In this document: positions 20,036-31,760 of the stretch, piece after piece
Numbering within the stretch: the stretch's first letter is position 1
Layout: every line of letters starts with the position of its first letter
NCBI GenBank assembly: GCA_964017195.1
Contig: OZ024897.1
Span: 32,202,036 to 32,266,035, forward strand
Direction: 5' to 3'
Length of the DNA stretch: 64,000 nt
Source of the DNA: Siderastrea radians
Lineage: Eukaryota > Cnidaria > Anthozoa > Scleractinia > Rhizangiidae
Made by a program: the position numbers and the translations under genes
The notes under the pieces: model-generated
The model's database searches: none
Seen by the model: only the letters and a program-made list of their open reading frames with translations
What the model was told of the DNA's origin: nothing

Positions 20036-23000
20036 ATGATCTTTATATTATTGATACATCTTATCAGGACAATAGGACTAGCGGTTGTCCTTCTAGTGCT
20101 GGTCAGCGGTATATCATGCAGGGAGCATGCCAGACACCCCAAACATTTGAAAGATGTGCACTCAGCTAAGAAGTTCAATATATTGACACATTCCAGAAAT
20201 GAGGTAATACACTCACGCAAGAAAAGATGAAGGAAGAGAGCGAATCCTCCATAGATGGGCCTCTTCCGATGAAAATTATTTGAAATCTATTTTTGGTTCC
20301 TTGTCATACTGCGTGGTTATTTTAAGGACGACACCTCATTGGTCAGTTAGAATGACGTCATGTAATTTTAGATTGTTGACATGGAAACAACATAAAAATA
20401 ACCTTTGCCGGATGGGTGCTAGGCTCAGTCTCCAGCCGTGAGTGTCTCGATGCACCCGCGATTCTCGCCACCTTCACGGCTGGGCGCACGGGTTTGGTTA
20501 TTGTTTAGACTGACCAATCAGAGACAAGCCCCCTGAAATGTGCGGGGCGGAATGCGCGACATAATTTAGCGGGATTTCGCCTTTCTCTTGAAATTTCACA
20601 CTTTTAGGAGGACGTTTCATGCATACTTTTTGTATTTCGCTTTTTTTCAAGACGATAAAAAAAACAGATAAAATTTAAGCAAATGACGTGTGGATTGTCT
20701 GCATAATTATTAAAATTGTAATGACGTCACGCTCATGCAACCAAACCCGTGCACCCAGCCGTGGAGGTGGCGAGAATCGCGGGCGCATCGAGACACTCGC
20801 GGCTGGAGACTGAGCCTAGATGGGTGCGAACTAATAATAAATTTCAAATAATTATCATGGGGCACACGGATTCACTCTCTTAGTTCATCCTCTCTTGACT
20901 CAGGAGGATAGCCTGTTCCAGGCTCTCAGATAGTAGGGACGCGTTCATCGCGCTCGTTTTCTAAATCGAGCTTTCCCCACTATCTCGGAGCTTGGAACAA
21001 GTTATCAGAAGGACTACTCAATCAATGCTTCAAATCTAAAAGTCTATATTCCTAGAGCTCTTGATATTTTTGGTTAACGATCAGTCAGTACCGAATACTT
21101 TGCCAAGTGCCTAGGACCTCTCGTCGTGAAAGCGGAAGGATCCCTGGACGAGCGTTATTGGTGTTACGTGATTTATACTCCGGTGCGTTATCATGACTGG
21201 ATTAAATTATTGCGTGTCTTCGAGTTACCCCATAAGAAAATGTCGCTTTGATCATATACCATCACGCAAATGGAAATTCTACAATTAGTAGCAAACAGTT
21301 TTGAAGAAGGATTAAGAAAAACTGTTCTTTAATTAACGAACTGGGTCTTTCCCTCCCATCTGCCTCTGTCAGTCGTTCCGGCCAAGCCGAAATAAAATAT
21401 TTTTTGCTTTGTTTTGTTTTAGGACAATATGGTTGTGGTGATGAAGGGGTCGGATGGGACGATGGGACAAAACGGCCCTCAGGTATGGTGTCCACAACCT
21501 CTGTCAACAGACATTTACTATCCGGAGCAGCTAGAGCGCCTTTATAATGCCGAAGTATTTCCAGCTAGACAACCAGAACAAACGCAAATAACTCAATGTG
21601 CAAATTTAAGTTCCATGGAAATAAAAGATGAGGAACATTGCGACTAAGTTTTCAATTTCTCTCTTATTATCACTACCATGTAATGTTTTGATCAGTTTGC
21701 GCTGCGATTGATGAGAACAGAAAGTTTAGGGAAAAGGCAATGAAATACTTGTTTTTCCGAGTCGTAGCAAGCACGGTGAACATGTTTTTGAATATGGGTT
21801 TCACGCCTTAGGTACAGAGTATGAAGCGTTATCAACTCAACAGGTTACTCGCCTTCATATTATTGAAAATGACGACTTTATCTTTTTAATAGTAGTAGGC
21901 AAAGTCGCATTTCAAGCGATCACTTATTTTTCTGAAGACTATTCTCGTTTAGGCTACAACGATCATTTATCTCTCTGGACAGCTCAGCCTAAAAGAAAAT
22001 CTGCTAAGTTCTGAACGAGCACTCGCTCTTCTGTCCACTAATAAGTCATCAAGAAGGATGCGCAGTTTCGACGCGCAATGCAAAGAAAAAAGGTATCACC
22101 TTTATAAGCTTGATCAAACTGAACACAAGCTATCATAGAGGGCCCAAGTTCTGACCAAATCATCCACTAAGGCTAATCACGTTTAACACATTAAAATATC
22201 ATGTTATTCTAGGGGGATGCTGGATTACCTGGAATTCGTGGACCGCCTGGGCCGGCGGTAAGTATTGCTTTATTTGGGAATACTGGGAGCTGAAAAAAGC
22301 TTAAAGTCGATAGCGGTACTCCACGCAGGCTTTTCAAAATTTTCGAGTTGTAAAAACACAGCTAATGGTTGAAAGGTTTCTTTGTTCTTTTCACACTGCC
22401 ACGTTTGTATTTTCATTTGAAATCTAGTTCAAACAAATTTTCCACAAATCTCAGAAGACTGTAACAGCAAGTCCTTACGATGACGTCGAGAACGTGCAGT
22501 GTGTAACTCAAATTGTCCCCCAAAGAAATTATCCCCGCCTTTCTTCTTGGTTTTACTAAATAGCGAGCTAACCCAAGTGAGGCACTGAAACCAAAGAGGG
22601 ATATTACAAAAATTATCTCTGTACTTATAAGATGAAAACTATTTTTGCACCAACAAATGCCAGATAATTCATGTGAGAAATCATTTCTTCCCTGGCAATT
22701 AAAATGAGGTTTTATCTCGAAATTACAGTTAATCGAATTTCATGCACTTAAACAAGAGTATTATTTTATGTTTGTCCAGGGTCTCAAAGGAGCACCGGGA
22801 GTATGTACCAAAGAACAGGTGAAACAAAATTATTAGTAGTACTAAAATATCGGTAGAGCAGTTTTCAAATGAATGTCGAAAGTAGACTAATGTTGTGTTT
22901 GCTTTGGTTTTGCTTTACTTCGCTCTCTGATTGGTTAAAAAAGCTCGCACCACTTTCTCAACCAATCAGACGTAAAACCAAAACCAATCGTGACTTGCTC

Positions 23001-26000
23001 GCAAGCGTTTTCTCGTCGCGCTTAAGGCTTATTACTTGTATTTACTTCGATTTCTAATTGGTTCACGTTGTGTTTTGTTTTCGTTGTGATTGGCCAGAGG
23101 AATTGCTTTGGAATTGGCTTTACGACGACACTCATTTGAAAACCGCTCTAACATTACATTATAACTAAAGCCTTGGTTGACTATCAGGCTAGCATAGATA
23201 ACGATTCGATTAGTCATAGTTTTTTCTACTACGTCAAACTCCATTTCATGTGAGAACAACGAACCAAGGCGGAAGAATTAGTGGTTACATAGCATAAAAA
23301 CTAGTGGTTTATGTTTATGTTACATCCTTATGCAGGGCAGATATTACTTACGACTAGCGCGTTAACATGACCACACAGTTTCTTTTCTAGCCCGATAAAA
23401 ACCACACACAATAGTTTTATTACCTGTACTGCTGGTAAATCCGACCACCACGTTGGTGCATTATTAAACTAATAATCTCGTGCACACGAAACGTGCACAT
23501 TCCCAATAATCTCGTGCACACGAAACGTGCACATTTCACCTTAATCCGGACGTTACTAACTATTCTTTTATGGATCGGATGGCAATGTGACAATGCTGGG
23601 GGTGGCAACCGTACTCTAGGACCCTCTAAGAATACGTTGCATTGCTTCTAGTCGCCTCACCAAATCCAATCTTATGGCCTACTTGCCTGCTTGTAAACTT
23701 TTCCTTTACCGTTTCTCTTTGGCCCAAAAGGATTTGAACAGCTCAACCTTATCCTTATGACGTAATGTAATGGAATAACTATAACCCTCTTTGTCTGTTT
23801 TTATTCTTAGTGTGAATCAAACGAGCTTAAACACCTCATCCAACGTTTGATGGTGCTTGAAAGATACGTCCAAGAAAAGCAAAATCAAACTGGTGCTCAG
23901 CCCCCAAAGGCTGCTGCACCTCCTGCGTCTTCCCCAGTCCCTGCTCCTGTTCAAGGTCAACCCGTTCCGGCGCCTGCTGCACCAGCGGTTTCGCCCCAGC
24001 AACCTAATACATCTCCACCCCAGTCCCCTAAGCCTGCTGCACCTCCCGTATCTTCCCCAGTCCCTGCTCCTGTTCAAGGTCAACCCGCTCCCGCGCCTGT
24101 TGCACCAGCGGTTTCGCCCCAGCAACCTATTACATCTCCACCCCAGCCCCCTAAACCTGCTGCACCTCCTGCGTCTTCCCCAGTCCCTGCTCCTGTTCAA
24201 GGGCAACCCGCACCCGCGCCTGCTGCACCAGCGGTTTCGCCCCAGCAACCTAATACATCTCCACCCCAGCCCCCTAAGCCTGCTGCGCCTCCCGTGTCCT
24301 CCCCAGTCCCTGCTGCAGCTCCCGTCTCCGCTGTACCCGCGGGATCACCCCAGGTTCTTTGGGGCAGCCCCGCTCCGCCACCTGTCTCTACATTATCCTC
24401 CCCTATTGGTTTCACTATCCAGAGCACACTTGAAGCGCCTGGCACAGTCCTTGGAGGAAATGGTCAGGTTGACATTCAGGTAAAGAAATTACGGCGGTTA
24501 ATATTTTGTGCAACAAATTTATATCACTTCATTAGTATACCAATGTTGCCCAGTTATTTGAATAGTGACGCATTAGGATTATATCCTAAGGAAGAAGGGT
24601 TACAATCACCTTGTGAAGCATAATAAACAGCGAAACAGAAGGACTCTTCTCTGGGGCTGAAGCATGTTTATTTAAACGGTCACACGTTGGTGTTTCATCC
24701 ATAGTCTCAAAAACTGGAACCACCTTGCCCAGGTAAAAACAGTAGCGCAGGAAAGTCGAATGACCACATTTCAGGATTTCAGGACTTCAGGATTTCATCC
24801 ATCCACAGACTCAAAAGTCAGAGCCACTTTGTTCAGCGTAATAAACCGTACCACAGGAAAGTACTGCTAAACAGCTTTCATTTGATTGGTCACAGCTCAA
24901 GATTTTACCCACAGACAGAAATCATAGAACTATCTCGTACAACATTATAAACAGCACGACGAGAAATCACTGCAAAATTCTAGCAGTGGTCACACTTTTG
25001 GAGTTTGTCTTCAGATTCAAATATTATTCTACTATATTACGTTACTCATTTTTCACTCTGGGAATGTACAGGGTAATAACGCTTGCCGGTTTCACAACAC
25101 CTTTCACCACATTCAAACTGAAAACGGAGTTCAAAGGTATCCCGTGCCTGTGGGATAAAAGCAAAGACCGCTATGAAGATACTGAAACAACAAAGGGAGA
25201 AAATAGACTCGCCAAAAGTTGACTTGTGATGCCATGTCATGTCATGTCATGTCATGTCATGTCATGTTACGTGACTTCTAAAGCCAAGGTGCAGAAAATG
25301 ACCTCCTGTATAGGCTCTGCAAAAGAGAAAATTAGGAGTAAAATACTGTACTAGCGGTACTATCCAGTTTGAAATCTAAAAGTGTTGAATGGAAATTTTT
25401 CAGCAGATAAGCCATGTCCAGGTCCTGTCGCTACAGAGAGGTCGTCAACTCTTTAACTGGAACAATTAGCCTTTAAGCTAATGTAGAAAACGATCCTCTT
25501 TTCTTCAACCAATAAGAATATCGTCGAAGGTTTACAAGTATATCGAATTATCCAACCGTTATGTTGTTCTTGTTTCCTCAAGGGAGTTGTGACGCCACAG
25601 GTCTCCGTACAAGGCTACTCGCGAGAACTTGGGACCGTTCCCGGTCTGCAAAGCGGGACTCCATTCAAGAAAAGCAGGTTAGTTGACTGCTATTTATACC
25701 TAAACGTACCTTTTTGGTACGCTTCGGTAGCATATCAGGCGAGTTTGGTCGAGCCATGGTTCGTATTTTGGCGAGAAGCAGTCGTGCTAAAATACCCATG
25801 GTGAGACCAAACGAGCCTAATATGCTGCTGAAGCGTACCAAACAAGGTGCGATTAGGTATTTACCGTATAGTACCCAAATTTGTGCTAAAATCCGGTGTC
25901 ATTTTTTCAGTTACCGTGATCAGTCTGGCGTTCTAGTCATATGGGGCGTAAACCGTGAGAAGAATAGTGCATCAATATTCTTCTCTAACTCCTCATCTGT

Positions 26001-26940
26001 CATTTTTATAACTCTTTGGTTTGGAGTTTCATTTTCGGAATCTTAGAAGTCCAAATTAAGAGAGAAAATTGGAAAATACGGCTCTAATTGGAAACAAAAA
26101 AGTCTCAGGGCTGTCCGTAAACTTGCACGCGAGCCCCCGCCAGTGTGGCCTCGTCCAATTTTGGCGAGAAAATTGTATTTTTTTTCTCTGTTAGCGTTAC
26201 ACAAATTACTTTCTCGTTTAACAAATGTAATAGTTTTACGTTTCGTTGTATTTCTGTTATAATTTTCATGTCTAAAGTCTGCAAAGAGAGTGCGAGTTCA
26301 GTTTAGAAACTGTCCACGATATCGTAGGATATCAGGTCAGTGACTTGATATCGTAGAAAATAATGACAGTAAACAAAGCTTCTGATTGGCTAATTCACAA
26401 TTTGGGTACGGTAAACTTGAAAAGTGAATGGTCGAAGAAGACTTTCCTAACTGTTCACTGCAGCGTGGTGACGTGGTGGTGTAGTATTCAGCGCACTTGG
26501 ACATTCAAACGGGATGGGAGGGACGGTTGTTCTAGTCTTGGTCTTTCCATCGTGGCGTGCATGTTGTTTCGGCTTAGACAAGAAACGTTACCCACTTTGT
26601 AGCTCTCTTCACCCAGGACTAAAGTTCGAGTGTAACTCTACGATGGGCCAGCATCCCATCAGGGAGAGGGATGGGGAAGGAGGGAGGAGTAGTAAATAAC
26701 TAAAGTTGTTTCCTCTTTCACTTAACGTACAGAACGTTCCATTGTAGTTGAGTCAATGGTTTCACATGGTGTAATTACAAAATTTGACAAAATTTTTAAT
26801 AATTGTCTTTTTGCTTCCTTTTGTCTCCTAGTATTTCACATAAAGGCTCGGCTACCAAACCGAAACTTGAGCACAGGAAGTCGGCTCATTATTCCGCTGA
26901 CCATCACAAAACACGAACTCATAAGGTTCATAAGTTCTGA
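20036..26940 (+). CDS. Secreted short-collagen protein with Pro/Ala-rich repeats, 7 exons, 394 aa
   Basis: Exons: 20036-20203, 21423-21482, 22213-22257, 22780-22818, 23811-24479, 25583-25677, 26832-26940 (1185 nt, all GT-AG, phases close). Residues 1 to about 27 form a signal peptide with core GLAVVLLVLVSGIS. Exons 2-4 encode 12 uninterrupted Gly-X-Y triplets (about residues 65-100); exon 3 is exactly 45 bp and begins on a Gly codon, the classic collagen exon pattern. Next come two Cys (CTKEQC) and a short Leu-rich heptad stretch (LKHLIQRLMVLERYV) that could trimerise and disulfide-link the chains. A Pro/Ala/Ser/Gln region follows with about 3.3 copies of a 41-residue repeat, then a GFTIQSTLEAPGT segment and a His/Lys-rich basic tail. 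I do not recognise a named orthologue. Size suggests a minicollagen-like matrix protein, but the Cys-rich domains of nematocyst minicollagens are absent. Confidence 0.8.
20226..20895. mobile_element. Outer inverted-repeat element hosting the Mutator-like insertion
   Basis: AAGAGAGCGAATCC...AATTATTTGAAAT at the left is the imperfect inverted copy of ATTTCAAATAATTATCATGG...GGATTCACTCTCTT at the right. The Mutator-like element at 20420-20818 sits inside it and separates the arms. It is in intron 1 of the collagen-like gene, 23 bp after exon 1. Confidence 0.6.
20420..20818. mobile_element. Mutator-like (MULE) MITE with 9-bp target duplication
   Basis: Long terminal inverted repeats of about 85 bp begin TAGGCTCAGTCTCCAGCCG and end CGGCTGGAGACTGAGCCTA. 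They are flanked by an exact 9-bp duplication GATGGGTGC at 20411-20419 and 20819-20827. A 9-bp duplication with long TIRs is typical of Mutator-like elements. There is no transposase, so it is non-autonomous. A stray end of the same family lies at 5527-5562. Confidence 0.8.
20908..21005. repeat. Small hairpin element
   Basis: ATAGCCTGTTCCAGGCTCTCAGATAGT at the left is the imperfect inverse of ACTATCTCGGAGCTTGGAACAAGTTAT at the right, with a roughly 40-bp loop. It follows the outer inverted-repeat element directly in intron 1 of the collagen-like gene. Confidence 0.6.
22856..23148. mobile_element. Mariner-like MITE, 293 bp, TA target duplication
   Basis: Terminal inverted repeats GAGCAGTTTTCAAATGAATG and CACTCATTTGAAAACCGCTC are flanked by TA on both sides, as for Tc1/mariner elements. 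The copy at 55008-55300 has the same ends and the same length. The interior is rich in CCAATCA/TGATTGG motifs. It lies in intron 4 of the collagen-like gene. Confidence 0.75.
23472..23540. repeat. Two-copy 34-bp repeat carrying GTGCAC palindromes
   Basis: The unit starting AATAATCTCGTGCACACGAA is present twice with a 34-bp period. Each unit holds GTGCAC on both sides of ACGAAAC, so each can fold. It lies in intron 4 of the collagen-like gene. Confidence 0.6.
23900..24320 (+). repeat. Coding 123-bp tandem repeat (about 3.3 copies)
   Basis: TCTTCCCCAG-type anchors occur at 23928, 24051, 24174 and 24297, exactly 123 bp apart, encoding the 41-residue Pro/Ala/Gln-rich repeats of the collagen-like protein. 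The period is a multiple of three, so copy-number change keeps frame. Copies differ mostly at alternating Ala/Val positions. Confidence 0.9.
24650..25000 (+). repeat. Minisatellite cluster A (about 107-bp unit)
   Basis: Three diverged units share GGTCACA, GGATTTCATCCA, CAGACTCAAAAG, AGAGCCAC, CGTAATAAACCGTACCACAGG and AAAGTACTGCT. The same unit forms clusters at about 31300-31760 (inverted) and 43080-43590. It lies in intron 5 of the collagen-like gene. Confidence 0.6.
25232..25267. repeat. (CATGT)n pentanucleotide microsatellite
   Basis: Seven consecutive CATGT units in intron 5 of the collagen-like gene. Confidence 0.95.
25697..25863. repeat. Hairpin MITE
   Basis: Left-arm patches TTTGGTACGCTTC, AGCATAT and GTTTGGTC recur as complements on the right (GACCAAAC, ATATGCT, GAAGCGTACCAAA). 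The outer motif TACCTAAACG pairs with CGATTAGGTA. The arms meet near GCCATGG/CCCATGG. It begins 20 bp after exon 6 of the collagen-like gene. Confidence 0.65.
26625..26695 (+). repeat. SINE 3'-domain fragment
   Basis: CTACGATGGGCCAGCATCCCATC followed by GGAGTAGTAAATA matches the conserved 3' domain of the SINE at 14890-15095 in opposite orientation. No tRNA head is visible. Confidence 0.4.
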
Positions 26941-27072
26941 TGCAACCCGTTGGATCATGGGATATGTCAATGATGCTCTAATCCGCTAAAAAAGGAAATG
27001 AAGAAGAAAATCAGCAAACATAGACAAAGTAGTTCATCCTCCGTCAAAAAAGTAAACTCAGGATGAAACAAA

Positions 27073-27078
27073 AATAAA
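27073..27078 (+). promoter_or_regulatory. Candidate polyadenylation signal of the collagen-like gene
   Basis: AATAAA, repeated as AATAAAAATAAA, lies about 130 bp after the stop codon at 26940. Confidence 0.45.
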
Positions 27079-27193
27079 AATAAAAAAAGTCTAACGAAAT
27101 CTATGCGATTGTCACGAAGTGTCACGAAATTTCTTTTGTGCTTCGCTAACAGTTATAATTAATGAGAAGGCATCTGCAAATTTTGTAGACTAA

Positions 27194-27692
27194 GGGCCTC
27201 TTCATATGAGCCCGGTTGACCGGGCTGGCCCGGTTTCCGAGATCTCGCCTCACTCCTATTTCCTTTGTAAAAATTGCGATGTGTTCATATGAGAAGGCGG
27301 GCCAGCCCGGTTACCGAGATCTCGGTTTCTACAACCGAGATCTCGGCAACCGGGATGAAAATTTTCCCATATGAACACTCCAGCCCGGTTACCGGGATGA
27401 AAATGTTTTTGACAAATTAGCTTCGCTTTCGAAACTGGGCGGCCAAAATAGCATAATTTTGCCGTGTGTGCATTTCCACTTCAAAAGTATTCGAATTAGC
27501 TTTATTAGTAAAGTTACAAGAGTCGGCAAAGCTATGATAGTCGCGAACAATACTTGTTAATGTTGCGCCATTTTGGTTTTGTTTCTTGAATTTCATCCCG
27601 GTAACCGGGCTGAAATTTCCCATATGAACAGACGACAAAATTCATCCCGGTAACCGAGCCAGCCCGGTTACCGGGATCATATGAAGAGGCCC
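27194..27692. mobile_element. PIF/Harbinger-like MITE with TAA target duplication
   Basis: The ends GGGCCTCTTCATATGA and TCATATGAAGAGGCCC are exact inverses and are flanked by TAA at 27191-27193 and 27693-27695. The interior contains many copies, in both orientations, of CCCGGTTACCGGG and CCGAGATCTCGG palindromes. It is non-coding and lies in the 3' flank of the collagen-like gene. Confidence 0.75.
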
Positions 27693-28225
27693 TAAGAGTA
27701 AAATTCAGTTTTGCAACCGGATAACGGAGGTTTGTATAAGTACAATTTGAATGTAATAAGTTGAGAACTGTACAGTACACTGCGAACCAGAGCTTTTTTT
27801 GCACGGAAATCAAGAGGTTTCTGATCGATTTTCAAAGGTACAAATAGGAGATAGGTGCCAAATAATTTCTTAAAATAGACATTAAAATTAAAAAAAAAAA
27901 GAGAGAAAGAAAAAGTCTCAGGTATGAATGGAGGGAGAAAGGAAAACCGAAAAACCCAGACCCTCAGAGCAAAGCGACAACCTAAAATATACTCTGGCAG
28001 CCAATATTTGACGCGATTGAAAGCTGCGAGCCGGACATTGTTGCGGGGTTCGTGGTCTCAAACCCTGCACCAACCCTGCTCCCCCCTAATTTAATTCGAA
28101 AAATTGTATAGGGCTTTGTTTGGCATCGGAAGTAATAGCTCGTCACAAGACTGGGTACGAAGAAGAAGAAACGGCTGGTGAAGACATAATCAATTAGACG
28201 ATTTTAGGAAAAAAAATTGCTCATG

Positions 28226-28850
28226 AAGGCCGTGTTCTATTGGGATCAACCGTTTTTGGTTAGTTTGGTTGGTAGAGTTTTTTCGTGTTCTATTAGAAAA
28301 AACCCGTTTTCGGTTGGTTTGGTTGACGGATCGACTTTTTCAACCAGCTAAGAGCTTGGTTGAAACGGTTGAAAACGATGAGTAGCGTCCGCTGACTTGT
28401 TAGCAAGCATCAGTTTTCGTGCTTTGCATCATTGTTTTTGTGCGTTAACTGCTCAAGTGTGTTTGTCGTCACGGTAAAATTGTCAACAAACGACGATGGC
28501 ACTCTCTTTAAACGACGATTTTCAGAACCTTGATATGAGAGGTTTCTCGCTTGATACCGTCACAAACATGACCAAAACATGTTGCTAAATATTCTGATTC
28601 ATCGACCGGTTCACAATGTGGCAGAACCAATTCTTTTAACAGTTCTTTAGAGACAACCGAAACAACAAGTCGGCCTTTCGCCAACTTGCCAACCTTGGCA
28701 GAAGAAGTTGAGCAAGTCTGGAAATGACTTATTCAGTCACAACCGCATGTCAACCAAAAACGGTTGAAAAATGTTCTATTCGGGAACCTTAACTGTTTCA
28801 ACCAAATCCGGTTTTGGCTGAAATGGTTGATCCCAATAGAACACAACCTT
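28226..28850. mobile_element. TIR element (AAGGYYGTGTTCTATTGGGATC ends)
   Basis: The left end AAGGCCGTGTTCTATTGGG and the complement of the right end AAGGTTGTGTTCTATTGGG agree except at two bases. Sub-terminal ACCGTTTTTGGTT motifs and their complements occur repeatedly at both ends. No transposase and no clear target duplication were seen. Confidence 0.6.
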
Positions 28851-31299
28851 AGTTGCTTGACATTCATGAAACTAGTTCAAAAGCTGAAAAAAAGTGGTTC
28901 AATATCATAACAAATGGAAGAAATCGCTAACTACGTAGTTCACTAAACAATCCTAGCCTCAAGGTCACCTGTATGTGTTGTTTGTTGTTGAAGTAATAAA
29001 GATAATTTACACATCCATCGTAAGAATAAAAGGGCAAACCTTGAATTTTCTTCGCCCAGTTTTTTTTTCGCCCGTCCCGAATTTCCCTCACCCCACCATC
29101 TGCCCCTGGGTTTCCCGTTTTCTCAACTTTATTCCCAGGGATTGTCCCCCTTTTGGAGAAAAGCCCTGGGATCGAGGGTGCCGTTGTTCTTCTTCGTCAC
29201 CTACCAATTTGCACGCGGGTGAGTCAGTGTCAGTTCAGAGCTATGCAGTCTTATCCAGCCTCACATTGCAAGGTCTCACAGGTAAATATTGAGTCCTGCA
29301 GTCCTGCAGACCATAATACCCACGCCATGTTACACTGGACAAGAAGACGCATTTTACAAGTTCGTGACGTTCTGTTATCATACTGTCCTGTCCATATCAT
29401 TATTGTTGCAGCCCTTCTTTAGCACCACCTGCCCTCTTTCCTTTTATCTTCTTTTAATATTCTCTTCCAGGTTGTGCAAGGTCTTCTATTACCCTCTTTC
29501 CTTTGATAGCTACCACCCTAACATATTAAAATAAAACCATTACATTTGTCCGGCCCCACGCAGTACGTCCCTTCTCTACTAATTCTGTTGAAGTGTCTCA
29601 TATCGATGATCCTTCGTTTGCTAACTAAAGCTAGGAAAACACTGCTGTGGGAAGTTCAGTTTTTTCGAAGCAAATGATTTCCCCCTTATAGCTGTGCGAG
29701 AAACATATGCTTGTCTCGGGAGAGAGTCCACAACATTGCTGTTTTTTTGAGAAGACCTATGTTCGCTGTACTTATACAGTCACTGCATGTCAAATCATTT
29801 GTACAAGATATTGTCACAAAGCGTGGTATCAACACGATACTATATCACGGGAAGCAGGGACAATGCATTTTGTGGACAATGCATTTTGTGAGCAAGCACC
29901 CTTGTAATTGTGGACTGGATTTGAAGCCCGGAGTTGAAGCCATATGTTGCCGAGAATTTGTTGTTGGTCCTCGTTCTTGTCCCAAGGGTTGTGTAGGGTT
30001 TTCCTTGCTAAATCCTGCTTGGACAAAAAAAAAAAAAAAAGAAGCTAAATGTAGCTTACAGCAGTTGCAGTATTTGTTGTTGACCGAACTGTTCCCTTGT
30101 TTAGCTGACATATTATAAGAAACCATGCCTCTGTATCAAAGTTTCCTAGTTTAGCCAGGCCCCTTTGTAAGGTTCTCGTAGACAGAGAGACATGTTTTGT
30201 TACTGATGCTTACCCATTTACATTTGCTCACAACATTTGTACTCAGTAACGCAAAATGTTCCTTACTTAAAAAAATCGCATGCATTCAGTGTTTGCTTTC
30301 GCAACAATTGTTCATCGTGCGCGCAAAACGGGACTGAAATTTTGAGCTGGGAAACTGCAGTGAATGAAATTATTTCACAACAATGTTTAATGTTTTCAAA
30401 ACAATGTTGACACGTTTGCGAGGTCTTTAAGATTGTTTGAAACTTTTTTATCAGAGGCATCATACCTTCATCGGAAAACTAAAAACATTAACTAAGGCCT
30501 CATGGAAACATTTTAGTTTTTAAAATATCTTGGCCACCTTTCGACGAGCCCTACAAGATGTTTTTTAATCATCTAAGTCGTGTTTCTTTTCACGTCAGAG
30601 CCGCTGGTAACTTACTCAAGCAATAATTATTTCTAAATTATCCTGACGAACTCTCCTTCCCTTCTATAATTGCCAAATACTCACGGACTTGTTTAAAGCC
30701 CAAGCCAGGTAAAAACGAGGGTCGACAGAGTTCATCTGACTCTTTAAGAGCGCGCAAGAGTCGGTGAGAGTTCATGAGATTTCGAGGCCAAACGAGGGTG
30801 ACGCCGACTATCGCCAAAGGGACGCACGAGTTTCATATTTGAAGTTTTTGGCATATTCAATCTCTCTTGGAGAGCATACAAGAGCCTCAGCCCAAAGGAG
30901 AACGATAACATGAACTCTCATGAACTTTCGTTCTTGCCGGTTTGGTAGGGACTAAAAGTTCTGCTTCAAGTATAAATGTTGTTAACAGGTAAAGCGAGTG
31001 TTCTTAGACAACGAGTCTAATCTTAATGTCTACACCATTTTCATTCCTCGAGTTTGGCTTGGTTGCAAATGGACTTTACCTATGCCTTATTTTTATTGGA
31101 TTTTTTAAGGAACGTCCCTTTTATAACAATTTTAATCCTTTAAAACAATTTTGTACAAGCGCTTTCAGAACCTGAGTCTTTGACTTCAAGGAGTTTAATT
31201 TACTGCAGCTCCAGCATTTGAGTTTGTCGATAAAACCTTCAGACACATTAAGTCAAATTCGTTTGATACAATTTTATCCGTTTGAGTCTGCGGCTATAA
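28851..31299. other. Intergenic, nothing firmly recognised
   Basis: A CCCTGGGATCGAGGGTG motif near 29163, resembling others at 16915 and 57900, hints at another dispersed repeat. The open frame at 29711-30118 has several Cys but no recognisable domain and no splice context. Confidence 0.4.
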
Positions 31300-31760
31300 A
31301 AATTAAGCGAGTACCTTCTACTGGTTCTGCTTATTATGCTTTGCAAAGTGGTTCTATAACTTTTGAGACTGTGGAAGAAATCCGCTTTCATTGTGACCAT
31401 TCACCGAGCGAAAGCCATTGAGTAGTACTTTCCTGTGGTGCTGTTTGTTATGCTGTATAAGGTGGATCTAACGTTTGAATCTGTGGATGAAATTTTTAGG
31501 TGCAACTTTTCAAATAAAAGCTACTGAGCAGTACTTTCCTGTGACACTCAGTGTTTGTTATGCTGTATGACGTGGTTCTAACTTTTGAATCTGTGGATAG
31601 AATCCTAAAGTATGACCATCCGAGTGAAAGCTATTGAGCAGTACTTTCCTGTAGTGCTATTTATTGTGCTGTAAAAGGTGTCTTAAATGTTTGCGTTTCA
31701 AGAGAAATCGGTAATCTTGACCTTTCAAATGAAATCCTTTGAGTGATTTTCACGTGGTGT
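31300..31760 (-). repeat. Minisatellite cluster B (about 107-bp unit, inverted)
   Basis: About four diverged units carry GTACTTTCCTGTGG, TTTGTTATGCTGTA, TTTTGAATCTGTGGATG and CTATTGAGCA. GTACTT anchors at 31425, 31531 and 31641 give spacings of 106 and 110 bp. It is the reverse complement of clusters A and C. Confidence 0.65.

Noticed and set aside
23817..24483. Long open frames in other frames and on the minus strand across the Pro/Ala repeat
   Set aside because: They follow automatically from a 123-bp in-frame repeat without stops; only the frame continuous with the collagen exons makes a sensible protein.
29711..30118. Cys-containing open frame of 135 codons
   Set aside because: The Cys spacing briefly suggested a zinc-binding or receptor-tail domain, but no family pattern holds and a long A-run interrupts the end.
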